Below, in pieces: positions 54,310 through 64,000 of a stretch of 64,000 bases of DNA (position 1 is the stretch's first letter; each line of letters starts with the position of its first letter). The stretch is taken from positions 151,717 through 215,716 of the forward strand of contig NZ_WMEX01000007.1 of the NCBI RefSeq assembly GCF_009856365.1, written 5' to 3'. This DNA comes from Vreelandella halophila. GTDB taxonomy: Bacteria > Pseudomonadota > Gammaproteobacteria > Pseudomonadales > Oleiphilaceae. Made by a program: the position numbers and the translations under genes. Below the pieces are notes generated by a model. The model saw only the letters and a list, made by a program, of their open reading frames with translations, searched no databases and was not told the origin of the DNA.

Positions 54310-55284
54310 ATGACAAGCGGCACAGAACGCATCGAGGCAAGCTTCAGTGTACCGCCGGAACTCAGCGACCAGCGGTTGGACCAAGCCGTGGCACGGCTGA
54401 TGCCGGAGCATTCACGCTCGCGCATCCAGGGGTGGGTGCGCTCCGGCGAGCTCACGGTCAACGGCGAGAAACGCCGGCCGCGGGATCGGGTACTGGTGGA
54501 CGACCGGGTGGACGTAGCAGCACAAGCGGAGGCTGAGGTCACCTGGGAAGCGGAGGCCATCGATCTGGACATCGTCCATGAGGATGAGCATCTGATCGTG
54601 CTGAACAAGCCGGCGGGTCTGGTGGTTCACCCCGCTGCCGGCCACGAGGCGGGGACCCTGGTCAACGCGCTTCTCCATCATGCCCCGGAGCTGGAGCGTA
54701 TTCCCCGGGCGGGGATCGTGCACCGGCTGGACAAGGACACCAGCGGCATCATGGTGGTGGCCCGTAGCCTGGAGGCGCACACATCCCTGGTGGCGCAGCT
54801 GCAGGAGCGGCGTATGGGGCGCGAATACCAGGCCGTCTGTCTCGGGGAACTGACCGGCGGTGGCCGGATTGAGCAGCCCATCGGTCGCCATCCCCAGCAG
54901 CGCAAGAAAATGGCCGTGGTGCCCGATGGCCGCCCGGCGGTCACACATTACCGGCTGGTCAGGCGCATGGCCGGGTTCAGTCACATCCGCTGCCAGCTGG
55001 AGAGCGGGCGGACCCATCAGATCCGGGTCCACATGGCACACATCCGTCATCCGCTGCTCGGTGACCCGGTCTATGGAAGCCGTATGCGCTATCCCAGAGG
55101 GACGGATGAGGAGCTTCGGTCCGTGCTGGACGGGTTCCGCCGCCAGGCCCTGCATGCGGCCCGCCTTGAGCTGGCGCATCCGGCCACCGACGAGTTCTGC
55201 GAGTGGGAGGCGCCGCTGCCCGCGGATTTCCGTCAGCTTCTGGATGCCCTGTCTGCTTTTGAGGAAAGGCGGTCCGCTTCATGA
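54310..55284 (+). CDS. rluD: 23S rRNA pseudouridine synthase RluD
   Basis: Enzyme of 324 residues that modifies uridines 1911, 1915 and 1917 in helix 69 of 23S rRNA. An N-terminal S4 domain (about 15-75, QRLDQAVARLMPEHSRSRIQGWVRSGELTVNG) precedes the catalytic domain with HRLDKDTSGIMVVARS, whose Asp is the nucleophile. The RTHQIRVHMAHIRHPLLGDPVYG block is conserved. It overlaps pgeF by four bases in the bamD/rluD-pgeF-clpB arrangement. TTGACG at 54245-54250 may be its -35. Confidence 0.95.
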   Translation: MTSGTERIEASFSVPPELSDQRLDQAVARLMPEHSRSRIQGWVRSGELTVNGEKRRPRDRVLVDDRVDVAAQAEAEVTWEAEAIDLDIVHEDEHLIVLNKPAGLVVHPAAGHEAGTLVNALLHHAPELERIPRAGIVHRLDKDTSGIMVVARSLEAHTSLVAQLQERRMGREYQAVCLGELTGGGRIEQPIGRHPQQRKKMAVVPDGRPAVTHYRLVRRMAGFSHIRCQLESGRTHQIRVHMAHIRHPLLGDPVYGSRMRYPRGTDEELRSVLDGFRRQALHAARLELAHPATDEFCEWEAPLPADFRQLLDALSAFEERRSAS

Positions 55285-56039
55285 TCACGGAGTCTGACGA
55301 AAGCGTCTTCGTTCCGGACTGGCCCGCACCTGCCGGGGTTCGATCCCTGGTCACCACGCGCCGCGGTGGTTTCAGTAGTGGTCCCTGGCGCAGCTTCAAT
55401 CTCGGTTTTCATGTGAACGACGACGCGGGGGCCGTGCACGCCAACCGGGCAAAGCTGACCCGAGTCAGCGGGCTGGCTCCAGGGGCTGTTCACTGGCTTG
55501 AACAGGTTCATGGCAACCGGGTGGTGCGTGTCCCCGCCATGGAACAGACGCCGGTGGCGGATGCGGCCTGGACGGACCAGCCGGGTCAGGCCTGTGTGGT
55601 CATGACAGCGGACTGCCTCCCGGTGCTGTTCTGCGATGATCGAGGATCCCGTGTTGCCGTGGCCCATGCCGGCTGGCGGGGACTGGCGGATGGTGTACTG
55701 GAGGCAGCCCTGGGTGTTTTCCCGGAACCGTCGCGGGTTCTGGCGTACCTGGGGCCCGCCATCGGGCCCTCCGCCTTTGAGGTGGGCGATGAGGTCCGTG
55801 CCACCTTCATCGCGGAGGACCCGGAAGCCGGTCTCCATTTCCACCCGGCTTCCCCGCTGGGTGAAACCTGGTATGCGGACCTCTACGGCCTTGCCCGGCA
55901 GCGGCTTGAGACTGCCGGAGTCAAGCGTGTTTTTGGAGGCTGCGCCTGTACCTACTGGGATGAGGCGGATTTCTTTTCCTACCGTCGTGACGGCACCACA
56001 GGCCGCATGGCATCCCTGATCTGGCTTGACAACGCTTGA
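55281..56039 (+). CDS. pgeF: Peptidoglycan editing factor PgeF (YfiH/LACC1 family)
   Basis: Copper- or zinc-binding multicopper-like enzyme of 252 residues, formerly called polyphenol oxidase or YfiH. In E. coli it prevents L-Ser replacing L-Ala in peptidoglycan precursors, and purine nucleoside activities are also reported for the family. Metal and active-site segments are VMTADCLPVLFCD, VAVAHAGWRGLADGVLE and the C-terminal GGCACTYWDEADFFSYRRDG. Translation is coupled to rluD. Its stop codon lies within the sigma-32-like -35 element of clpB. Confidence 0.93.
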   Translation: MITESDESVFVPDWPAPAGVRSLVTTRRGGFSSGPWRSFNLGFHVNDDAGAVHANRAKLTRVSGLAPGAVHWLEQVHGNRVVRVPAMEQTPVADAAWTDQPGQACVVMTADCLPVLFCDDRGSRVAVAHAGWRGLADGVLEAALGVFPEPSRVLAYLGPAIGPSAFEVGDEVRATFIAEDPEAGLHFHPASPLGETWYADLYGLARQRLETAGVKRVFGGCACTYWDEADFFSYRRDGTTGRMASLIWLDNA

Positions 56040-56062
56040 AGAGCCAGTAAAAGCCCCAATAT
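56035..56062 (+). promoter_or_regulatory. Sigma-32-like heat-shock promoter of clpB
   Basis: CTTGAAG (56035-56041) and CCCCAATAT (56054-56062) separated by 12 bases fit the heat-shock consensus CTTGAAA / CCCCATNT. The -35 overlaps the pgeF stop codon. clpB starts 76 bases further on, so heat induction independent of rluD-pgeF is expected. Confidence 0.75.
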
Positions 56063-56085
56063 CTTCCCACAAAGCCAAAATGAGC

Positions 56086-56112
56086 AACCGTTGGTGAAGG
56101 CACCACACGGTT
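56086..56112 (+). other. Strong hairpin in the clpB leader
   Basis: AACCGTTGGTG (56086-56096) pairs with the segment 56101-56112 around an AAGG loop, with one bulged base, giving an 11-bp stem. It lies between the sigma-32-like promoter and the GGGAG ribosome site. It could affect mRNA stability or heat-dependent translation. Confidence 0.5.
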
Positions 56113-56137
56113 CCTGGAACAGTGGGAGAATGAATCG

Positions 56138-58710
<2,573 letters not shown>

Positions 58711-58714
<4 letters not shown>

Positions 58715-58729
58715 GGCTTGAGGCCTCAG
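58711..58729. terminator. Short stem at the clpB/DUF4124 convergent ends
   Basis: CTGAGGC (58711-58717) and GCCTCAG (58723-58729) form a 7-bp stem overlapping both stop codons. No T-tract is present. The same arms occur at the cueR/VIT junction (2898-2922). Confidence 0.4.
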
Positions 58730-59181
58730 TCGCAGTTCTCGTCACGGATTTTTTCGTAACGTTCGCGTTCCGCTTCCTTTTCCTCCGGGGAAAGGTAGCG
58801 GCGCTCCCCATCCTCCATAACCTGGACCCGGGCGTTCTGCTCCAGGGTCTTCAGTGCCTGGCGGGCCGCTTCACAGTTCTGCTCGCGGATCGCCTCTCTT
58901 TCCTGCTGCTCTTTCCCGTCCTGCGTTTCGCCATCAGCAGCCGCTTCCTGCGACTGCTCGCTGTCCGTACCGGCGTTCCCGCCTTCCGCGTCGGCCTGCC
59001 TTGAGCCGGTATCAATGGTGTTGGTGCTGCCCGTGGAAACCGGTTCAGCGTCGACCCCGGCAGGTGGGTTGGAGCCGAAGCTGGTCTCGCCGGCCTCGTT
59101 GGTCCAGCGGTAGATTTCAGCGCTCGCCGGCAGGGCAATACAGAGGGCGGCAAGCAGGAAAAGCGGGCGGAATATGCGCAT
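58726..59181 (-). CDS. Exported DUF4124-domain protein
   Basis: Protein of 151 residues: signal peptide (about 1-21, cut after ASA), then the DUF4124 pattern EIYRWTNEAGETSFGSNPPAG (about 22-42). A long low-complexity, Gln/Glu/Ala-rich linker follows, and a helical C-terminus with two Cys residues (EQNCEAARQALKTLEQNARVQV and RDENCD) completes it. DUF4124 proteins are widespread exported gammaproteobacterial proteins of unknown function. Convergent with clpB. No operon partner is visible. Confidence 0.8.
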   Translation of the reverse strand: MRIFRPLFLLAALCIALPASAEIYRWTNEAGETSFGSNPPAGVDAEPVSTGSTNTIDTGSRQADAEGGNAGTDSEQSQEAAADGETQDGKEQQEREAIREQNCEAARQALKTLEQNARVQVMEDGERRYLSPEEKEAERERYEKIRDENCD

Positions 59182-59542
59182 GGCGGAGCTCCGTGGTGTG
59201 GATCAATCTTACTCCCGAATCTAGCCCATTACAGGCTGATCGCAAAATGTGCCGTCACGCAGGGTCTTACGGTTGACACTCCGGCACACCCTGTCAGAAT
59301 TGACGGTGCCTGTAGGCGGTTGAATTGCATGGCGGCAATCCCGGTAGTGTAATTCCTCGGCATCCACACCACTCAACCCGCTGTACACCTTTACCCTCAG
59401 GGTGCAGTTGCCCCGGAGCCAACCTCCTCGCGGGGCGGTGTGGAACAGAGCCCGATTCGGCTTTCACAAGAAGCGTTTCCCCAGGGCACAGGCAGTGGAA
59501 GAGACATTGAACATTGATTGCTGTGTAAGAGGGTGATCCAAC
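59182..59542 (+). promoter_or_regulatory. ilvBHC upstream region: promoter, possible leader peptide and structured leader
   Basis: This 361-base stretch has no long gene. TTGACA (59273-59278) and CAGAAT (59295-59300) with a 16-bp spacer form a plausible promoter. Downstream are a 7-codon open frame (59329-59352), an outer stem CCACACC/GGTGTGG (59364-59370 with 59437-59443), an inner CTG..CACC/GGTGCAG hairpin (around 59381-59407), GCCCCG/CGGGGC (59410-59415 with 59431-59436) and a weak terminator-like hairpin with TTT (59449-59464). This fits a regulated leader, but a long T-tract is missing. Confidence 0.55.
59329..59352 (+). CDS. Possible Ile/Val leader peptide before ilvB
   Basis: Seven-codon frame MAAIPVV followed by TAA, 29 bases after the -10 of the predicted ilv promoter. 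Three of the last four residues are Ile or Val, the end products of the downstream pathway, as in attenuator peptides such as IvbL. An AGGCGG stretch lies about ten bases upstream. The frame is very short and could be chance. Confidence 0.3.
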   Translation: MAAIPVV

Positions 59543-61264
59543 GTGGAATTACTGTCTGGTGCCGAAATGCTCATCCGGTCCCTCAAGGACCAGGGTGTTG
59601 AATACATATACGGATACCCGGGCGGGGCTGCGCTGCACATCTACGATGCGCTGTTCCGTCAGGACGATGTCAAACACATCCTTGTGCGCCATGAGCAGGC
59701 CGCCACGCATATGGCGGATGGCTATGCGCGCGCCACCGGTGAACCCGGCGTGGTTCTTGTGACCTCCGGTCCGGGCGCCACCAACACCATTACCGGTATC
59801 GCAACCGCCTCCATGGATTCCATTCCCATGGTCGTGCTCTGTGGCCAGGTTGCTTCCCATCTCATTGGTGAGGATGCCTTCCAGGAGACCGACATGATCG
59901 GCGTCTCCCGGCCGATCGTGAAGCACAACATGACGGTCCGGCATCCCTCCGAGATTCCCCAGCTCGTCAAAAAGGCGTTCTATCTCGCCAAGAGTGGTCG
60001 GCCGGGGCCGGTGGTGATTGATATTCCCAAGGACATGACCGCACCGAACGGGCGCTTTGAGTACGAGTACCCGGAAAAGGTGAGCATGCGCTCTTACAAC
60101 CCTGCAGTGCGTGGCCATGCCGGTCAGATCCGTCGAGCCGTGGACATGATGATGAATGCCCGCCGTCCGGTTATCTATGCCGGTGGTGGCGTGGTCCTGG
60201 GCAAGGCCTCACAGCAGCTGACGGACCTGGCCCATGAGCTCGGGTTCCCGGTAACCAATACCATCATGGGGCTGGGTGGCTTTCCGGCTACCGATGAGCA
60301 GTCGCTGGGGTGGCTGGGCATGCATGGCAGCTACGAATCCAATATGGCCATGCATCATTCCGACCTGGTGCTGGCGATCGGGGCCCGGTTTGATGACCGG
60401 GTGACCAATGCCACGGACAAGTTCTGTCCCGGTGCCCGCATCGTTCATGTGGACATTGATCCGGCCTCCATCTCCAAGACGGTCCAGGCGGACGTTCCCA
60501 TTGTGGGCCCGGTCGACTCGGTACTTGAGGAGATGCTCTCGCTGGTGCGTGAAAGCGAGGAGCAGCCCGACCAGGAGGCGCTTGGGGCGTGGTGGAAGCA
60601 GATCCGGGAATGGGGCCAGTACCGTTCGCGCTACCATTACGAGCAGAACGGCGACAACATCATGCCCCAGGAGGCGATCGAGGCCCTCTATCGCGTTACC
60701 AAAGGGGATGCCTACGTCACCTCGGATGTTGGTCAGCACCAGATGTTCGCTGCCCAGTTCTATCCGTTCGACAAACCCAACCGCTGGATCAACTCCGGCG
60801 GGCTGGGGACCATGGGCTTCGGGTTCCCGGCGGCCATGGGCATCAAGCTGCACATGCCCGAACAGGAGGTGGTGTGCGTGACCGGTGAGGGCAGCATCCA
60901 GATGAACATCCAGGAGCTGTCCACCTGCAAGCAGTACCACCTGCCGGTGAAGATCATCAATCTGAACAACCAGGCCCTGGGCATGGTCAAGCAGTGGCAG
61001 GACATGAACTACGAGTCGCGTTACGCGCACTCGTACATGGAGTCGCTGCCCAACTTTGAGAAGCTGTTCGAGGCCTATGGCCATGTCGCGTTCACGGTAA
61101 CCCGGCGCGAGGATCTTGAGCCCGTGCTCGAGAAAGCCTTCGCCATGAAGGATCAGCTCGTCTTCGTCGATATCTACGTGGACCCCTACGAGCACGTTTA
61201 CCCGATGCAGGTGGCCGGCGGCTCGATGAAGGACATGTGGCTCAGCAAGACGGAGAGGGTCTGA
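59543..61264 (+). CDS. ilvB: Acetolactate synthase, large catalytic subunit
   Basis: TPP- and FAD-dependent enzyme of 573 residues that makes acetolactate or acetohydroxybutyrate, the first common step for valine, leucine and isoleucine. The catalytic Glu lies in [19 protein letters not shown]. The thiamine motif is [14 protein letters not shown] with LNNQ later; Glu replaces the usual Asp in GDGS, a variant I recall from other gammaproteobacteria. Start is GTG 59543 with AGAGGGTGA upstream. The IlvI-like length and downstream ilvH point to the valine-sensitive IlvIH type. First gene of ilvBHC. Confidence 0.95.
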   Translation: MELLSGAEMLIRSLKDQGVEYIYGYPGGAALHIYDALFRQDDVKHILVRHEQAATHMADGYARATGEPGVVLVTSGPGATNTITGIATASMDSIPMVVLCGQVASHLIGEDAFQETDMIGVSRPIVKHNMTVRHPSEIPQLVKKAFYLAKSGRPGPVVIDIPKDMTAPNGRFEYEYPEKVSMRSYNPAVRGHAGQIRRAVDMMMNARRPVIYAGGGVVLGKASQQLTDLAHELGFPVTNTIMGLGGFPATDEQSLGWLGMHGSYESNMAMHHSDLVLAIGARFDDRVTNATDKFCPGARIVHVDIDPASISKTVQADVPIVGPVDSVLEEMLSLVRESEEQPDQEALGAWWKQIREWGQYRSRYHYEQNGDNIMPQEAIEALYRVTKGDAYVTSDVGQHQMFAAQFYPFDKPNRWINSGGLGTMGFGFPAAMGIKLHMPEQEVVCVTGEGSIQMNIQELSTCKQYHLPVKIINLNNQALGMVKQWQDMNYESRYAHSYMESLPNFEKLFEAYGHVAFTVTRREDLEPVLEKAFAMKDQLVFVDIYVDPYEHVYPMQVAGGSMKDMWLSKTERV

Positions 61265-61268
61265 TACC

Positions 61269-61760
61269 ATGCGGCGAATCATATCGATCCTGATGGAGAA
61301 TGAGCCCGGCGCCCTCTCGCGCGTGGTCGGGCTGTTTTCCCAGCGCAACTACAATATCGAAAGCCTGGCGGTGGCACCGACGGAAGACCCGACGCTGTCA
61401 CGGCTGACGCTGACCACCGAGGGCTCGGATAAGGTCATTGAGCAGATCACCAAGCAGCTCAACAAGCTGATCGAGGTGGTCAAGCTGGTCGATCTCACCG
61501 AGGGCAGCCATGTGGAGCGCGAGCTGATGCTGATCAAGCTGCGCGCCACAGGGGCCCAGCGGGCCGAGATCAAGCGTACGGTCGACATCTTCCGCGGTCA
61601 GATCGTGGACGTGACCAGCACCGTCTACACGGTGCAGCTGACCGGTGATGGCGAGAAACTCGATGCCTTCATCCAGGCGGTTGGCACCATGGGCGTTCTG
61701 GAAGTGGTGCGCTCCGGCGTCTCCGGTATCGCCCGCGGTGAGAAAGTGCTGTCGCTCTGA
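61269..61760 (+). CDS. ilvH: Acetolactate synthase, small regulatory subunit
   Basis: Regulatory subunit of 163 residues, exactly the E. coli IlvH length. The N-terminal ACT domain (RRIISILMENEPGALSRVVGLFSQRNYNIESLAVAPTEDPTLSR) binds valine for feedback inhibition. The C-terminal half carries ELMLIKLRATGAQRAEIKRTVDIFRGQIVDV. It starts four bases after ilvB, so the two subunits are made together. ilvC follows after 42 bases. Confidence 0.96.
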   Translation: MRRIISILMENEPGALSRVVGLFSQRNYNIESLAVAPTEDPTLSRLTLTTEGSDKVIEQITKQLNKLIEVVKLVDLTEGSHVERELMLIKLRATGAQRAEIKRTVDIFRGQIVDVTSTVYTVQLTGDGEKLDAFIQAVGTMGVLEVVRSGVSGIARGEKVLSL

Positions 61761-61778
61761 ATCGCCAACTCCATTTAA

Positions 61779-62816
<1,038 letters not shown>

Positions 62817-62861
62817 GATTGTGTTGCAGTGCTCGGCAGTATTGAAGGGAGAAGTGGCCTG

Positions 62862-63683
62862 ATGGCGGAACCTGAGCAGGACGTGTCGCCTCCGGCCGAG
62901 GCCGGAGAGGAGGAGGTTGAGGGCGCCGAAGTGGTGGAGGAAGAGGTTGTGGGCGGGTCCCGTGTGCGTAAGCGCGGGATCTACCTTCTTCCCAACCTGT
63001 TCACCACGGCGTCGCTGTTCTCGGGGTTCTATGCCATTGTGGCGGCCTCTAACAGTGACTTCGCGATGGCCTCCGTCGCCATTTTTGTCTCCATGGTCCT
63101 GGATGGCCTGGACGGTCGCGTCGCGCGGCTGACCAATACCCAGAGCCGTTTCGGGGAGGAGTACGACAGCCTGGCGGATATGGTCGCCTTTGGCGTGGCT
63201 CCCGGGCTGGTCGCCTTCTTCTGGGTGCTTAACGACCTGGACAAACTGGGCTGGGTTGTGACCTTCATCTATGTGGCGGGGTCGGCGCTCAGGCTGGCCC
63301 GCTTCAACACCCAGATCGGGTCCGTGGACAAGCGCTATTTCGTGGGGCTCCCGAGCCCCTCGGCGGCGGCAGTGGTCGCGGGCATGGTCTGGTGCCTTCA
63401 TGGGCTGGAGCAGTCATGGTGGCTGGAGGTGCTGGCGGTCGTTCTTGTCGCGGGCGCAGGCACGCTCATGGTGAGCAATGTGCTGTACTACTCCGGCAAG
63501 GATCTGGATCTCAAGGGCCGGGTGCCTTTTGCGGCCATACTGCTGGTGGTGCTGGCCTTCGCGGTAGTCGCCATTGAGCCGCCTGTCATCCTGTTCCTCG
63601 CGTTCCTGGGGTATACCCTGTCGGGCCCGGCGTTCTGGCTTTGGCGTCGACTGCGGCGCAGGAAGAGCGCGAGCCAGGGGTGA
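62862..63683 (+). CDS. pssA: CDP-diacylglycerol-serine O-phosphatidyltransferase
   Basis: Membrane enzyme of 273 residues making phosphatidylserine, the precursor of phosphatidylethanolamine. The CDP-alcohol phosphatidyltransferase motif is DGLDGRVARLTNTQSRFGEEYDSLAD, with the Asp residues of the DG-x2-AR-x8-G-x3-D-x3-D pattern. Several hydrophobic helices surround it. The acidic N-terminal tail of about 35 residues is unusual for the family. ATG 62862 was chosen; a GTG at 62829 would add 11 residues. The ilvC-pssA order is common in this lineage. Confidence 0.93.
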   Translation: MAEPEQDVSPPAEAGEEEVEGAEVVEEEVVGGSRVRKRGIYLLPNLFTTASLFSGFYAIVAASNSDFAMASVAIFVSMVLDGLDGRVARLTNTQSRFGEEYDSLADMVAFGVAPGLVAFFWVLNDLDKLGWVVTFIYVAGSALRLARFNTQIGSVDKRYFVGLPSPSAAAVVAGMVWCLHGLEQSWWLEVLAVVLVAGAGTLMVSNVLYYSGKDLDLKGRVPFAAILLVVLAFAVVAIEPPVILFLAFLGYTLSGPAFWLWRRLRRRKSASQG

Positions 63684-63741
63684 TTGCGCGCCTGTAGCAG
63701 CGGCTGTTGGTGTCGATGTTACGGGTTATTCAAAAAACGTG

Positions 63742-63769
63742 TTGACGCTCACGGCGCAGGGTGTAGAAT
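63742..63769 (+). promoter_or_regulatory. rRNA operon promoter P1
   Basis: TTGACG (63742-63747) and TAGAAT (63764-63769) have a 16-bp spacer. An A-rich stretch (63731-63738), like an UP element, lies directly upstream. Stable-RNA promoters of this group commonly look like this. Confidence 0.75.
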
Positions 63770-63837
63770 ACGCATCTCTTTCGGGGCAACGGCCCACAGC
63801 GGCGGCGCTTTCGGGCGCAGATGAGTTGTTCCGGGGA

Positions 63838-63865
63838 TTGACAAAGTTCTGAAATGCTTTAGAAT
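63838..63865 (+). promoter_or_regulatory. rRNA operon promoter P2
   Basis: TTGACA (63838-63843) and TAGAAT (63860-63865) have a 16-bp spacer, the same -10 as P1. It is followed by a T-rich start region and the rrn leader. Confidence 0.75.
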
Positions 63866-64000
63866 TTTGTTTTTCCAATCAGGGGCTTAACGCCTTCTGA
63901 GGTTCTTTAACAATGGGGTCAGGTTATTTGTGTGGGCGCTGGCTGTGGTGGTCGGTGCGATCATCAAAGTCAGTGCTCGTTGATTCGAGTGCGGTCTTTG
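63866..64000 (+). other. rRNA operon leader with boxA, leading to 16S outside the window
   Basis: Leader RNA after P2 contains TTCTTTAACA (63903-63912), the boxA antiterminator bound by NusB-S10, and TGTGGGCGCT (63931-63940), a stretch typical of gammaproteobacterial rrn leaders. 16S rRNA itself is not reached before position 64000. NusB is encoded at 21375. Confidence 0.7.

Noticed and set aside
59543..61264. GEGS in place of GDGS in acetolactate synthase as an inactivating change
   Set aside because: I recall the same variant from working enzymes of related gammaproteobacteria, so it is probably normal here.

Overview
The window is a contiguous, gene-dense, G+C-rich chromosomal segment of a gammaproteobacterium. 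Gene order supports this: nrdR-ribD-ribB-ribH-nusB-thiL-pgpA, rplU-rpmA-obgE, murJ next to divergent rpsT, ribF-ileS-lspA-fkpB-ispH followed by minor pilins, pilS-pilR, bamD/rluD-pgeF-clpB, and ilvB-ilvH-ilvC-pssA leading into an rRNA promoter region. The acid-rich proteins, an NhaC-type antiporter and a wax ester synthase/DGAT fit a halophilic or haloalkaliphilic lineage (Ectothiorhodospiraceae- or Halomonas-like). That placement is inference; no 16S sequence lies inside the window.

Layout. 1-2.9 kb: a copper-type P1B ATPase cut by the left edge, with a divergent MerR-family regulator and a mer-like operator. 2.9-4.4 kb: a VIT-type metal transporter and an orphan Hen1-like RNA methyltransferase. 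4.5-11.9 kb: an eight-gene operon with overlapping or nearly touching reading frames. It encodes two exported TPR proteins, a TPR lipoprotein, a small exported protein, a TolQ/ExbB channel, two different ExbD/TolR proteins and a TonB/AgmX-like transducer. 11.9-16.5 kb (minus strand): acyltransferase, tandem HAD protein, PilZ protein, EttA. 16.7-23.3 kb: glyA and the riboflavin/nusB/thiL/pgpA run. 23.3-29.9 kb: lipid, quinone and ion genes (WS/DGAT, YhaJ-like LysR, glutathionyl-hydroquinone reductase, ispB, nhaC). 30-33.4 kb: rplU-rpmA-obgE-proB and rpsT. 33.6-41 kb: murJ and ribF-ileS-lspA-fkpB-ispH. 41-51.6 kb: type IV minor pilins with PilY1, then pilR/pilS. 51.7-59.2 kb: nadE, bamD, rluD-pgeF-clpB and a DUF4124 protein. 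59.2-63.7 kb: structured leader and ilvBHC-pssA. 63.7-64 kb: twin rrn promoters and boxA.

The best candidate for an under-described system is the 4.5-11.9 kb operon. It looks like a dedicated proton-motive-force envelope motor, separate from the classic Tol-Pal or TonB loci. Its two ExbD-like subunits differ at the key proton-carrying residue: Asn in the first, Asp in the second. Other points of interest are the stand-alone Hen1-type methyltransferase, the double HAD protein with a DWH(G/A)T motif in both halves, a RibBX-type protein in a cluster lacking ribE, a possible Ile/Val leader peptide before ilvB, and a sigma-32-like promoter overlapping the end of pgeF upstream of clpB.

No tRNA genes, insertion sequences, prophage genes or CRISPR arrays were seen. 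The window ends inside the leader of a presumed rRNA operon, before 16S begins.
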